From Candidatus Rokuibacteriota bacterium (GTDB taxonomy: Bacteria > Methylomirabilota > Methylomirabilia > Rokubacteriales > CSP1-6), in the NCBI GenBank assembly GCA_003221615.1, contig QHSQ01000115.1, positions 1 through 64,000 on the forward strand: a stretch of 64,000 nt of DNA, in the 5' to 3' direction. Both the position numbers and the translations under genes were made by a program. Under the pieces are notes generated by a model that saw nothing but the letters and a program-made list of their open reading frames with translations, was not told where the DNA came from and ran no database searches. Below are positions 26,013 to 33,441 of this stretch, in pieces (position 1 is the stretch's first letter; each line of letters begins with the position of its first letter).

Positions 26013-26521
26013 AGCAGGGTCATCTTGGAGACCGACTCGGTGATGTCGCCCCCGATCGCCATGCGGATCGCCTCCTCGAGCGGCACGACGCGCCGCTCGA
26101 GAAACTCGTCGTGATCGGCGGGCAGGGGATCCTGGGTCAGCCCGTAGGCGGCGTAGCAGTACGCGATCTCGTCCAGATAGGCGTTGGACGGATGAAACCG
26201 GGTCATGAACTCGAGCCGGTCGGCTCGATAGCCGCCCTCTTCGCGAAGCTCGCGCTGGGCGGCCGCCAGCGGATCCTCGCCGGGCTGCGCGCCGCCGCCC
26301 GGAAGCTCCCACGAAACCTCGCCCAGCAGGTGGCGATACTGGCGGACCAGGAGCACGCGCGCCGGCTCCACGAACGGGAGCACCCCGACGGTCACGCCGA
26401 CCGCGAGGACGGGGTAGACGATCTCCTGGCCATCCGGCAGCCGCCACGCATCCTCGCGGAGCGTGAGCTTGCCGCGCGTATAGAGCGCCGCGGACGACAG
26501 GCGCGTCCAGGCTGCGTTCAC
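25979..26521 (-). CDS. NUDIX hydrolase (ADP-ribose pyrophosphatase-like)
   Basis: A 180-aa protein with a complete NUDIX box: GGAQPGED then LAAAQRELREEGG (GX5EX7REUXEEXG satisfied). N-terminal ALYTRGKLTLREDAWRLPDG and VRQYRHLLGEVSWELPGG resemble ADP-ribose pyrophosphatases of the NudF type. GTG start at 26521 is only 25 bp from the divergent gene at 26547; longer upstream starts would run through that gene and are rejected. Confidence 0.9.
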   Translation of the reverse strand: MNAAWTRLSSAALYTRGKLTLREDAWRLPDGQEIVYPVLAVGVTVGVLPFVEPARVLLVRQYRHLLGEVSWELPGGGAQPGEDPLAAAQRELREEGGYRADRLEFMTRFHPSNAYLDEIAYCYAAYGLTQDPLPADHDEFLERRVVPLEEAIRMAIGGDITESVSKMTLLQYVARPPERS

Positions 26522-26546
26522 CGCCCTATGATATCGTAGTGACGCG
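26522..26546. promoter_or_regulatory. Minimal divergent promoter region (25 bp)
   Basis: CTATGATATCGTAG contains TATGAT on the plus strand and the near-symmetric TATCAT on the minus strand, so both -10 boxes would overlap and both transcripts would start at or just before their start codons. Confidence 0.4.
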
Positions 26547-26777
26547 ATGGCTCGGGACCGCCAGGTCGACGCGCTCCTGAAGAAGCTCTTGCAGACGATC
26601 GAGGCCTCGCTGTCCGCCGCCGACGCGGCCCGCGACGCGGTCCAGGAGATCCTGCGCCGCGGCGCCGACACCGGAATCTTCTTCGCCGGCAGTAAGAAAG
26701 GCATCACGGTCTCGTCCGAGCTGACCACTCAGGACAAAGAGTTCCTCCGGGCGGTGTCGATCAAGCCCGATCGTTGA
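26547..26777 (+). CDS. Small hypothetical protein
   Basis: A 76-aa hydrophilic, mostly helical protein (MARDRQVDALLKKLLQT ... FLRAVSIKPDR) with no signal peptide, membrane segment or cysteines. I do not recognise a family. It is probably co-transcribed with the following small membrane-anchored cysteine protein (next ATG 5 bases after its stop). Confidence 0.6.
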   Translation: MARDRQVDALLKKLLQTIEASLSAADAARDAVQEILRRGADTGIFFAGSKKGITVSSELTTQDKEFLRAVSIKPDR

Positions 26778-26782
26778 GTCGC

Positions 26783-27019
26783 ATGCGGCTTCTTCCGATT
26801 CTCCTGTTCCTGATCGTCGCCGTCGCGCTGCTGCTGCCGCTCCTGCGCCGGATCCGGCTGCCCGCTCCCACGGCGCGCCGCACCTTCCCCGACGAGCTCG
26901 TCAAGGACCCGGTTTGTCAGACCTACGTCGTGAAGTCGCGGGCGGTCCGCCGCGCGGATGCCGGTCGGGTTCGATACTTCTGCAGCGAGCAGTGCGCCCG
27001 CCTCGACACCGGCGGCTGA
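26783..27019 (+). CDS. Small membrane-anchored YHS/TRASH-like metal-binding protein
   Basis: A 78-aa protein: one TM helix at about residues 2-20, basic region, then DELVKDPVCQTYVV and RYFCSEQCAR. The pattern DPVCxTYV ... YFCSxxC is that of YHS/TRASH domains in metal-sensing or transport proteins, giving three cysteines for a metal site. TTG 26774, overlapping the previous stop, is an alternative coupled start. Confidence 0.7.
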   Translation: MRLLPILLFLIVAVALLLPLLRRIRLPAPTARRTFPDELVKDPVCQTYVVKSRAVRRADAGRVRYFCSEQCARLDTGG

Positions 27020-27029
27020 CGCCCCGCGC

Positions 27030-27905
27030 GTGAGCCCTCGCAGCTCCCAACGGACGGCCGTCGCGGCGCGCCGCGCGCGCGCCTCGCGCCGGCATCCGGA
27101 CCCGTGGCGCGATGCCGACGCCCAGACCAACGTCGATGAGATGGCGAGGAGCCTCGAGGCGCGGGGCCGAACGCCCGCTCAGGCACGGCTGCGGCGGCGC
27201 TTCCTGAAGTTCGTTCCCGTGGGTGCAGGCGAGCGGGTGCTCGAGGTCGGCTGCGGCACCGGCGTGGTCGTTCGCGACCTCGCCGCGCTCGTCGGTCCCC
27301 GAGGCGGGGTGGTGGGCATCGACGCGAGCCGGCGCCTGCTCGATCGGGCGCGAGCCTTGTGTCGCGAGACCGCGCGGCGCACCCCCATCGCGCTCCGCGT
27401 CGCCGACGCCGCCGGTCTCCCCTTCGCCGCGAATCGCTTCGACGCCGCGCTGGCGATCACGGTCATCCTCCACGTCGCCGAGCCACTGCGCGTCGTGCGC
27501 GAGATGGCGCGGGTGACGCGGCCAGGCGGACGCGTCGGAGTGCAGGATCAGGACTTCGGCGTGGTCGCGGTCACGCACCCGGATCGGGCGCTGACCGAAG
27601 GGATCATGCGCGGCGTGGCGGAGCGGGTGTACGAAGAGCCCCACAGCGGCCGCCGCCTCCCGGGCCTGCTTCGCGCCGCCGGTCTGGTGGACGTGCGCCT
27701 GCTGACCGACGTCTACCAGGACACGACGCTCGAGCCGTGGACGAAGACGTTCCTCGAGCGCCGCGCCGAGCGGGCCGTGCGCTTCGGCATCGCGGACGTG
27801 TCCACCGCCAAACGCTGGCTCGATGGTTTCACCGAGGTCGTCGCCGCCGACGCCTTCGTGCTGACCTTGAACTACTACGGCGCCGTCGGGACGAAGCCGG
27901 CATGA
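27030..27905 (+). CDS. Class I SAM-dependent methyltransferase
   Basis: A 291-aa protein with a basic N-terminal extension, motif I VLEVGCGTGVVVRDL, acidic motif VVGIDAS, and the post-motif RVTRPGGRVGVQDQDFG, all of the Methyltransf_11/UbiE type. GTG start at 27030 (an ATG at 26958 overlaps the previous gene and adds a low-complexity Ala/Pro/Ser stretch). Stop overlaps the M28 peptidase ATG. Substrate unknown. Confidence 0.87.
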   Translation: MSPRSSQRTAVAARRARASRRHPDPWRDADAQTNVDEMARSLEARGRTPAQARLRRRFLKFVPVGAGERVLEVGCGTGVVVRDLAALVGPRGGVVGIDASRRLLDRARALCRETARRTPIALRVADAAGLPFAANRFDAALAITVILHVAEPLRVVREMARVTRPGGRVGVQDQDFGVVAVTHPDRALTEGIMRGVAERVYEEPHSGRRLPGLLRAAGLVDVRLLTDVYQDTTLEPWTKTFLERRAERAVRFGIADVSTAKRWLDGFTEVVAADAFVLTLNYYGAVGTKPA

Positions 27906-28834
27906 ATCGGATGCCGATCGGTCTGACGCTCGTCGCGATCGTCCTGGCTGGGCTCCTGTCGGCGGGCGCTCTGGCGCCGCCGGCCGCGCAGGATCTGCGT
28001 CTGCCGCCGTCGTTCGACGGCGCCGCGGCCCTGCACCACGTCGAGCGGCTCGTCGCGATCGGCCCGCGCCCGGCCGGATCGACCGGCGCGGCGCGTGCTC
28101 GCTCGTATATCGTCGACGAGCTCAAGAGGGCTGGCGTCTCGGCCAAGGTCGAATCGTTCGACGCAGTGACGCCTCACGGTCGCCTGCCGATGGCGAATGT
28201 GCTCGCCGTGATCCCCGGACGCCGGCAAGACGTGATCCTGATCGCCGGACACTACGACACGAAGTGGTTTCGCGACATCTCGTTCGTGGGCGCGAACGAC
28301 GGCGGCTCGAGCGCCGCGCTCCTGATCGAGCTGGCGCGCCGTCTGCGCGAGCGCCCGCGCGAGTACACGTACTGGGTCGCGTGGTTCGACGGCGAGGAAG
28401 CGCGTGAGAGCTGGACCGCGACCGACAGCCTCTACGGCTCACGGCGCATGGCGAGCGAGCTTGGGAAATCGCGGCGGCTTCCGAGCGCCGTGATCGTGGC
28501 CGACATGATCGGCGACCGTGACCTCGCCATCCGGCGCGAGTCCGGCTCGACGTCGTGGTTGACCGACGTCATCTGGGCGAGCGCCGCGAGGCTCGGCTAC
28601 TCGACGCATTTCCTGCAAGACTCGCTCGCCGTCGAGGACGATCACGCGCCGTTCATACGCCTGGGGATCCCGGCGACCTTGCTGATCGACTTCGATTTTC
28701 CGCCCTGGCACACGGCGGAGGACACGCTCGACAAGGTGTCGGCGAAGAGCCTCGAGATCGTGGGCAAGGTGATCCTCGACGCCCTCCCCGGGATCGAGGA
28801 CGGCCTGAATCGCTCACGCGGCGGGCGGCTGTAG
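27902..28834 (+). CDS. Secreted M28-family zinc peptidase / glutaminyl cyclase-like
   Basis: A 310-aa protein with an N-terminal signal sequence (about residues 1-29). Zinc-site motifs occur in order: IAGHYDTKW (His, Asp), GANDGGSSAA (bridging Asp), WFDGEEA (Glu), VADMIGDRD (Asp) and PPWHTAEDT (His). The arrangement and the DGEEARE pattern resemble glutaminyl-peptide cyclotransferases as much as aminopeptidases. Coupled to the methyltransferase by an ATGA overlap. Confidence 0.87.
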   Translation: MNRMPIGLTLVAIVLAGLLSAGALAPPAAQDLRLPPSFDGAAALHHVERLVAIGPRPAGSTGAARARSYIVDELKRAGVSAKVESFDAVTPHGRLPMANVLAVIPGRRQDVILIAGHYDTKWFRDISFVGANDGGSSAALLIELARRLRERPREYTYWVAWFDGEEARESWTATDSLYGSRRMASELGKSRRLPSAVIVADMIGDRDLAIRRESGSTSWLTDVIWASAARLGYSTHFLQDSLAVEDDHAPFIRLGIPATLLIDFDFPPWHTAEDTLDKVSAKSLEIVGKVILDALPGIEDGLNRSRGGRL

Positions 28835-28847
28835 CCGCGCCCGAAGG

Positions 28848-28853
28848 TATAAT
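28848..28853 (+). promoter_or_regulatory. TATAAT -10 box abutting the selenoprotein start (leaderless layout)
   Basis: A perfect TATAAT ends 6 nt before the ATG at 28860, so transcription would begin at the start codon itself. No good -35 hexamer is seen 17 bp upstream. Confidence 0.5.
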
Positions 28854-28859
28854 CGGGCC

Positions 28860-29402
28860 ATGCCACGCGTGAGCGAGGTCGACGACCCCGGCGACGACCC
28901 TCTTCTCAAGGAAGCCTTCGCGAAGGAAACCGAAGCGTTCGGCTTCGTCCTGAACACGACGAAGATCCAGGCGCACACGCCCGGGATCATGCGGGCCGCC
29001 AAGCAGCTCTCGGCGGCCGTCGAGCGGTCAGGCCTCCTCGCCCCGCAGCTTCTGGCGTTGGTCTACCTGCGCGTCGCCCTGATCAACGGCTGCCCATTCT
29101 GAATCGACATCAACGCATCCAGGGGGATGCGAGCGGGCGCGTCGGAGGCGAAGATCGCCGAGGTCACCACCGCCCTCACCAGCGATCTCTTCGACGAGAG
29201 CGAGAAGACGGCGCTCGAGTACGCGGAGGCGATCACCTTCACGGATCGCAAGGTCACCGAGGAGCTGTTCGCGCGGGTGCGCGCGCACTTCTCCGAAGCG
29301 CAAATCGTCGAGCTCACGGCGGCCGTCGCGCTCGAGAACTTCCGCTCCAAGTTCAACGTGGCGCTCGGCATCGAGGCGCAGGGGTTCTGTCTCCTCACGT
29401 AG
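28860..29402 (+). CDS. AhpD/carboxymuconolactone decarboxylase family selenoprotein (Sec at in-frame TGA)
   Basis: Read through the TGA at 29100-29102, the frame encodes 180 aa. Upstream half: KIQAHTPGIMRAAKQLSAAV and ALVYLRVALINGCPF; downstream half: IDINASRGMRAGASEAKI and ALENFRSKFNVALGIEAQG. Together they make one normal-length peroxidase-like CMD/AhpD domain. The TGA stands exactly where the family has the second cysteine of CxxC (Cys78-Pro-Phe-Sec81), and a hairpin with an AGGG loop starts 11 nt after it. AhpD-like selenoproteins are a known group. Expected role: thiol-dependent peroxide or disulfide chemistry in the cytosol. Conventional gene finders would split or truncate it. Confidence 0.85.
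29114..29131 (+). promoter_or_regulatory. Bacterial SECIS-like stem-loop
   Basis: CGCATCC (29114-29120) pairs perfectly with GGATGCG (29125-29131) around loop AGGG. The loop starts 18 nt after the TGA and has G as its second base, both within what is accepted for SelB-binding bacterial SECIS elements. A weaker outer pairing CGAC/GTCG is also possible. Confidence 0.8.
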
Positions 29403-29512
29403 TTGGCCCCACATTTCCCACCCTCGAAGCGGCGTTCCACGGGCGGGAACCATAATCGGTGGCCCCAACGAGTCGAGAGCCATACTTCGTGGCTCTGGGG
29501 TGTCTCCCGCGT

Positions 29513-29541
29513 TTGACAGGGCCCAGTAGTTCCTGTAATAC
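29513..29541 (+). promoter_or_regulatory. Candidate promoter of the lipoprotein-like gene; gap 29403-29611
   Basis: Consensus TTGACA (29513-29518) and TAATAC (29536-29541) with 17-bp spacing, about 70 nt before the ATG at 29612. The rest of the 209-bp gap holds a small hairpin (AGAGCCA / TGGCTCT near 29475-29495) and nothing else recognised. The gap looks lower in GC than the flanking genes. Confidence 0.5.
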
Positions 29542-29611
29542 GCGACCAAGCGCCATTGCGGTGGATGTGTCGTCAGTCGAGCGTTAAAGGAGAGCGGACG
29601 GAGGTGCCACC

Positions 29612-29986
29612 ATGATCTCCGTGAGAACCGATCGAATCATCCGGATAGCCCTCTTGAGTGGACTGCTTACAGCAACTGCGGCATGCGATCTGGTTGCTGA
29701 TCTGCGCCGAGCGCCTGCGATGCCGGTGGCACAGGCACCCGCGCGTCAGTCCGTGCCGGCCGCAACGGTGAGTACTCCAGTTAGCGATGCTCGGCCCGCG
29801 GTCATGGTCACCCCGGACACGCCGGTAGCGACTGCCGCGCCCGTAGCGGTGGACTCGAGAGCCGAACTTCAAGGACCGTCGAGGTCGCCGCAACCCTCCG
29901 CGACGAACACGGAGCGGGGGTCGACCGACACGGAGGATCCCAGGGCTGTCATCGACTGGCTGCTGAACCGCTCGTCAACTCGCTGA
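29612..29986 (+). CDS. Hypothetical secreted or lipoprotein-like protein
   Basis: A 124-aa protein with a basic N-terminus, hydrophobic segment and LLTATAAC, a weak lipobox (Thr at -3). The remainder is low-complexity Ala/Pro/Thr/Ser-rich and ends [10 protein letters not shown]. Strong RBS region (AAAGGAG, then GGAGG) before the ATG. No family recognised; composition suggests a disordered periplasmic tail. It opens the decayed island. Confidence 0.5.
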   Translation: MISVRTDRIIRIALLSGLLTATAACDLVADLRRAPAMPVAQAPARQSVPAATVSTPVSDARPAVMVTPDTPVATAAPVAVDSRAELQGPSRSPQPSATNTERGSTDTEDPRAVIDWLLNRSSTR

Positions 29987-30034
29987 TGTTCGCGCCAAGC
30001 CGCTAGCTCCCAGCGCCCCGAGGCGGCAAGACAC

Positions 30035-30295
30035 ATGATCCTCGTCACCGGCGCGACCGGTACCAATGGCCGTTTGATCGTCAAGGCACTCCTCCAGGCG
30101 GGCGCCCCAGTCCGCGCGATGGTCCAGGATCCAGCCCGGGCGGTGTGGCAGGCAACAGCTCTGGTCGAGCTGAACAGATACGCCAGGCGCGGCCACGCAT
30201 CGGCCGTGACCGACACGGTCGAACGTGTCGGCGGGCAGGGGGCGCGGACGCTGGAACAGTGGGCGCAAGACCACGCGGCGCCGTTTTGCTCGTGA
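30035..30295 (+). pseudogene. NmrA-like NAD(P)-binding protein with large internal deletion
   Basis: An 86-aa ORF whose first 35 residues ([20 protein letters not shown]) are the Rossmann start of an NmrA/atypical SDR. Its last 45 ([15 protein letters not shown], then [14 protein letters not shown]) match the C-terminal end of the same family. A normal member is 280-290 aa, so about 200 residues are missing in frame around residue 38-45. No RBS is evident. Almost certainly non-functional. Confidence 0.65.
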
Positions 30296-30306
30296 CGTCA
30301 CGAGCA
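30287..30306. repeat. Perfect 20-bp palindrome over the NmrA-like stop codon; gap 30296-30535
   Basis: TGCTCGTGACGTCACGAGCA is identical to its reverse complement and contains the TGA stop. It could be a terminator stem or a dimer-binding site. The following gap to 30535 has a second small hairpin, CCAGGG-ATAA-CCCTGG (30455-30470), and no other feature I can support. Confidence 0.6.
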
Positions 30307-30535
30307 TATGGCGCTTCCGTGTCGCAGCTGAGGCGAGGCCTCCATCGAGCTACTCGGGCGAGCGTGTGTGCTGCGCTCCCACGCGATCACCCTGAAGACG
30401 CCACCAGGTAATCTTCATCGCCCCTTCATCGGCCCGTCATCGCCGAGTAGTTACCCAGGGATAACCCTGGCACTGCGGGGCGTGGGTGTCCCGAACCGCC
30501 TGCGCGTGCAGTACCCTCTCCACGAGGAGCCTTTC

Positions 30536-32034
30536 ATGCGCCACTTGCGCAGGACGTCGCGAGCGGTCGTGGTCGGCACCCTAGTCGCTAGCCTGCTGAA
30601 CCTGTCACCCATCGGCGCGCGTGCCGGCGACGATGAGCATCTGCGGCAGGGGACACCGATCAAGCACGTCGTTGTGATCTTCCAGGAGAACGTATCCTTC
30701 GATCACTACTTCGCAACCTATCCCCACGCAGCCAACCTGCCGGGCGAGTCGGTTTTCACCGCCAGGCATCACGTGCCGCAGATCGATACTCTCCTCAACG
30801 CCGGGTTGCTGGCGCCTCACAACCCGAACAGCGTCCAGCCGTTCCGGCTGAGCCGCGCCCAGAACGACACCTGCGACCAGGACCACGGCTATACGGACGA
30901 GCAGGCGGCGATGAACGGCGGCAAGGTGGATCGCTTCGTCGAGACCGTCGGCGTCGGGGGCCCCGGCTGCGCGGACTACGGCGTCGGTCGCGGTCTCGTC
31001 ATGGGCTACTACGACGGCAGCACGGTGACGGCGCTGTGGAACTACGCGCGGCACTTCGCGATGAGCGACCACTTCTTCAACACCACGTTCGGCCCCTCGT
31101 CGCCGGGCGCGCTGAACCTGATCGCCGGCCAGACCGGCGGGGCAATTCCGGCCGATCTCTCGACGCCGTTCGGCGCCGACTCCATCGCCGGTGCCGTCAT
31201 CAGCGATCTGCAGCCGTTCTTCGACGATTGCACGACGCGCGACAACGTGATGATGACCGGGCGCAACGTCGGCGATCTGCTCAACGCCAGGAACATCAGC
31301 TGGGGGTTCTTCCAGGGTGGGTTCAAGCCAACCACCCCGGCGACCTTTGCGGCCGACGGGCGCGTCATCACCAAGGCCACGTGCGCAACCTCGCACATCG
31401 GTAGCGACGGCAAGCCCAAGGGCGACTATATCCCGCATCACCAGCCGTTCCAGTACTACGCCTCGACGTCCAACCCGCATCACCTACCGCCGTCGTCGGT
31501 GGCGGCGATCGGCCACACCGACCAGGCGAATCACCAATACGACCTCAGCGACGTACTCCTCGCCCCTGGCAGAGCAAACCTTCATCGTCGAGACGCTGAA
31601 CCGACTGCAGGCGCTGCCGGAGTGGCGCGACACGGCGGTCTTCATCACCTACGACGACTCCGACGGGTGGTACGATCACGTCGCCCCGCCCATCGTGAAT
31701 CACTCCACGACCGGGCAGGACGCCTCGATCTGCGCCGGCGGCTCGCCGTCGCTCGGCGATCAGAAGGGCCGCTGCGGCTACGGGCCCCGCCTGCCGCTGC
31801 TGGTCATCTCGCCGTTCGCGCGCAAGAACTTTATCGATCACGGCCTCACCGACCAGAGCTCGATCCTGCGCTTCATTGAAGACAACTGGCACCTCGGTCG
31901 CATCGGCGGCGGCTCCTTCGACGCGATCGCCGGCTCCCTGTTGCCGATGTTCGATTTCGGCGAGCGAGGCGACGATCACCCTCGTCCTCGACCCGTTCTC
32001 GGGCGAGATCGCGGCCTCGGGCGACGGCGACTGA
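30536..32034 (+). pseudogene. Acid phosphatase/phospholipase C-type phosphoesterase, deleted and frameshifted
   Basis: Begins with a signal peptide (MRHLRRTSRAVVVGTLVASL) and the family motif IKHVVVIFQENVSFDHYF, with RBS CGAGGAG. The frame is intact to NHQYDLSD at about 31550. There about 27 expected residues are missing and the homology continues in another frame (YSSPLAEQTFIVETLNRLQ, then TAVFITYDDSDGWYDH). A second shift near 31965 leads to EATITLVLDPFSGEIAASG and the stop at 32032-32034, in the third frame. Two lesions, one a sizeable deletion, argue for a pseudogene rather than a sequencing slip. Confidence 0.8.
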
Positions 32035-32041
32035 GAACCCC

Positions 32042-32070
32042 GGGGCCGGTCGGGACGCCCGGCCGGCCCC
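32042..32070. terminator. Strong GC hairpin after the phosphoesterase pseudogene
   Basis: A 13-bp stem with one G-U pair (GGGGCCGGTCGGG / CCCGGCCGGCCCC) and a 3-nt loop, 7 bases after the stop. Only a weak T-rich tail follows. Confidence 0.6.
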
Positions 32071-32125
32071 GCTCGCTGTTCACACCTGCCCCCGGCGGGT
32101 CCATCTGGTTGCGTCTGGGTTGCGT

Positions 32126-32157
32126 CCTGTGCAGCGATCTGCCACGATCTGCACAGG
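32126..32157. repeat. Short inverted repeat CCTGTGCAG / CTGCACAGG
   Basis: Perfect 9-bp arms separated by 14 bp (which itself contains CGAT twice), between the phosphoesterase remnant and the AhpD fragment. Function unknown. Confidence 0.5.
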
Positions 32158-32184
32158 TGCGTGCCCTGAGCTCCGACCACTGTG

Positions 32185-32268
32185 ATGCGCCTCAACGACC
32201 GCTCGAAGCTCAACGGGGCGCTCGGCATCGAGGCGCAGGGGGTCTGTCTCGTCAAGCCGCACAGCTAG
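32185..32268 (+). pseudogene. 3' fragment of a second AhpD/CMD-family gene
   Basis: A 27-codon remnant, MRLNDRSKLNGALGIEAQG then VCLVKPHS, aligns with the end of the selenoprotein (FRSKFNVALGIEAQGFCLLT). At DNA level about 63 bp are roughly 85% identical by hand count. No upstream part of the domain, including the redox motif, remains. It marks the right edge of the decayed island, while the intact gene marks the left. Confidence 0.75.
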
Positions 32269-32292
32269 GGCACGGCGTCGAGTGATCTCGCG

Positions 32293-33441
32293 TTGAGGCT
32301 GACCGGGCCTCACCTCCTTCCGGTCACGATGTTCTTCGGCTCGTTCGCGTGGTCGTTCGTGTTCGTGAGCCTTCCCTTCCACATCCAGCGCGTCAGCACC
32401 CTCGATCCGACGGCGACCCTGCGCTGGACGGGCTGGATCATCGGCATCACGTCGCTCGTCACGGTCTTGACCGCGCCGGTCTGGGGCCGCTATGCCGCGC
32501 GGGGCAATCCGAAAGCGTGCTACGTCGCGGTCGAGGGGCTCCAGGGTCTCGGCTTTTTCGTGATGGCGCTCGCCCGTACCTTGCCCGAGCTGTTCTTCGC
32601 TCGGCTCATCCTCGGCGCGATGGGTGCGGCATCGACCTTGGCCTTCATCATGGTCGGGCGCGGCGCCGAGGGTGGGGGAGTGCGGCGCCGGATCGCGACG
32701 CTCCAGTCGGCCATGACGGTCGGGCAGATCATCGGCCCGCTCTTCGGCGCGATCGCCGCCGCCCGACTCGGCATTCGAGGCTCGTTCGTGATGGGCGGCA
32801 CGATCCTGCTCGGCTGCGCCGCGCTCGTACACTGGGCGGTGCCGCTGCCCCCGCTCAGAGAGCAAGGCAGCTCCTCGGGCCGACCGGTCCGGACCGGCGA
32901 GGTCGTGGCCGTCACCCTCGTCGTCCTCGGCGGCTCGATCCAGGTGTTCTACTTCACCTCGATCCTGCCCCACGTCCTGCCCGGGCTCGGCGTCGATGCG
33001 GAGCGCACGCTCGAGGTCGGCGGCGTCCTGATCTTCGTCTCGGGCGTCGCGGCCGCCCTCGGAGCGCTGGCGGTGCCGCGGCTGGGCGAGCTCTTCCCCG
33101 AGCGCAAGCTGATCGGCACGCTCTTGATCGCCTCGTCGGTATCGGTCGCCGCGCTGGCGGCCGTGGGCTCGGTGTGGTCCTACGGTGGGCTGCGTTTCGT
33201 CCAGGTGCTATCGATCGCGCCGGTCTTCCCCCTGATCGTCTCGCGAGTCGTCCAGCACGCCGGCGGCTCGGCGATCGGCGTGATCAACGCCGCGCGCATC
33301 GGCGCCGGCTTCATCGGCCCGGTGGTCGCGACCACCTTGCTCGCGTGGACGTCGCCCGGAGTCGTCTACTGTCTTCTGGCGGTGATCGGCCTGGCCTGCG
33401 TCCCGTTCGTCCGAACGCGCGAGGCCGGAGGACGGACGTGA
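32293..33441 (+). CDS. Major facilitator superfamily transporter
   Basis: A 382-aa protein with about 11-12 TM helices; GRYAARGNPKACY sits at the loop 2-3 position of MFS drug/sugar exporters (MdtG-like), and a second half repeats the fold. TTG start at 32293 without a clear RBS. Its stop overlaps the GTG of the ABC ATPase. Substrate unknown. Confidence 0.85.
   Translation: MRLTGPHLLPVTMFFGSFAWSFVFVSLPFHIQRVSTLDPTATLRWTGWIIGITSLVTVLTAPVWGRYAARGNPKACYVAVEGLQGLGFFVMALARTLPELFFARLILGAMGAASTLAFIMVGRGAEGGGVRRRIATLQSAMTVGQIIGPLFGAIAAARLGIRGSFVMGGTILLGCAALVHWAVPLPPLREQGSSSGRPVRTGEVVAVTLVVLGGSIQVFYFTSILPHVLPGLGVDAERTLEVGGVLIFVSGVAAALGALAVPRLGELFPERKLIGTLLIASSVSVAALAAVGSVWSYGGLRFVQVLSIAPVFPLIVSRVVQHAGGSAIGVINAARIGAGFIGPVVATTLLAWTSPGVVYCLLAVIGLACVPFVRTREAGGRT

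Noticed and set aside
29100..29102. TGA as an ordinary stop giving an 80-aa protein and a separate 91-aa protein
   Set aside because: Both halves are in one frame, make a single normal AhpD domain, and the TGA replaces the conserved redox Cys with a SECIS-like hairpin following; the downstream half has no RBS.
30451..30470. TTACCCAGGGATAACCCTGG resembles the I-SceI homing site
   Set aside because: Only partial similarity with no endonuclease gene nearby; better explained as a small hairpin.
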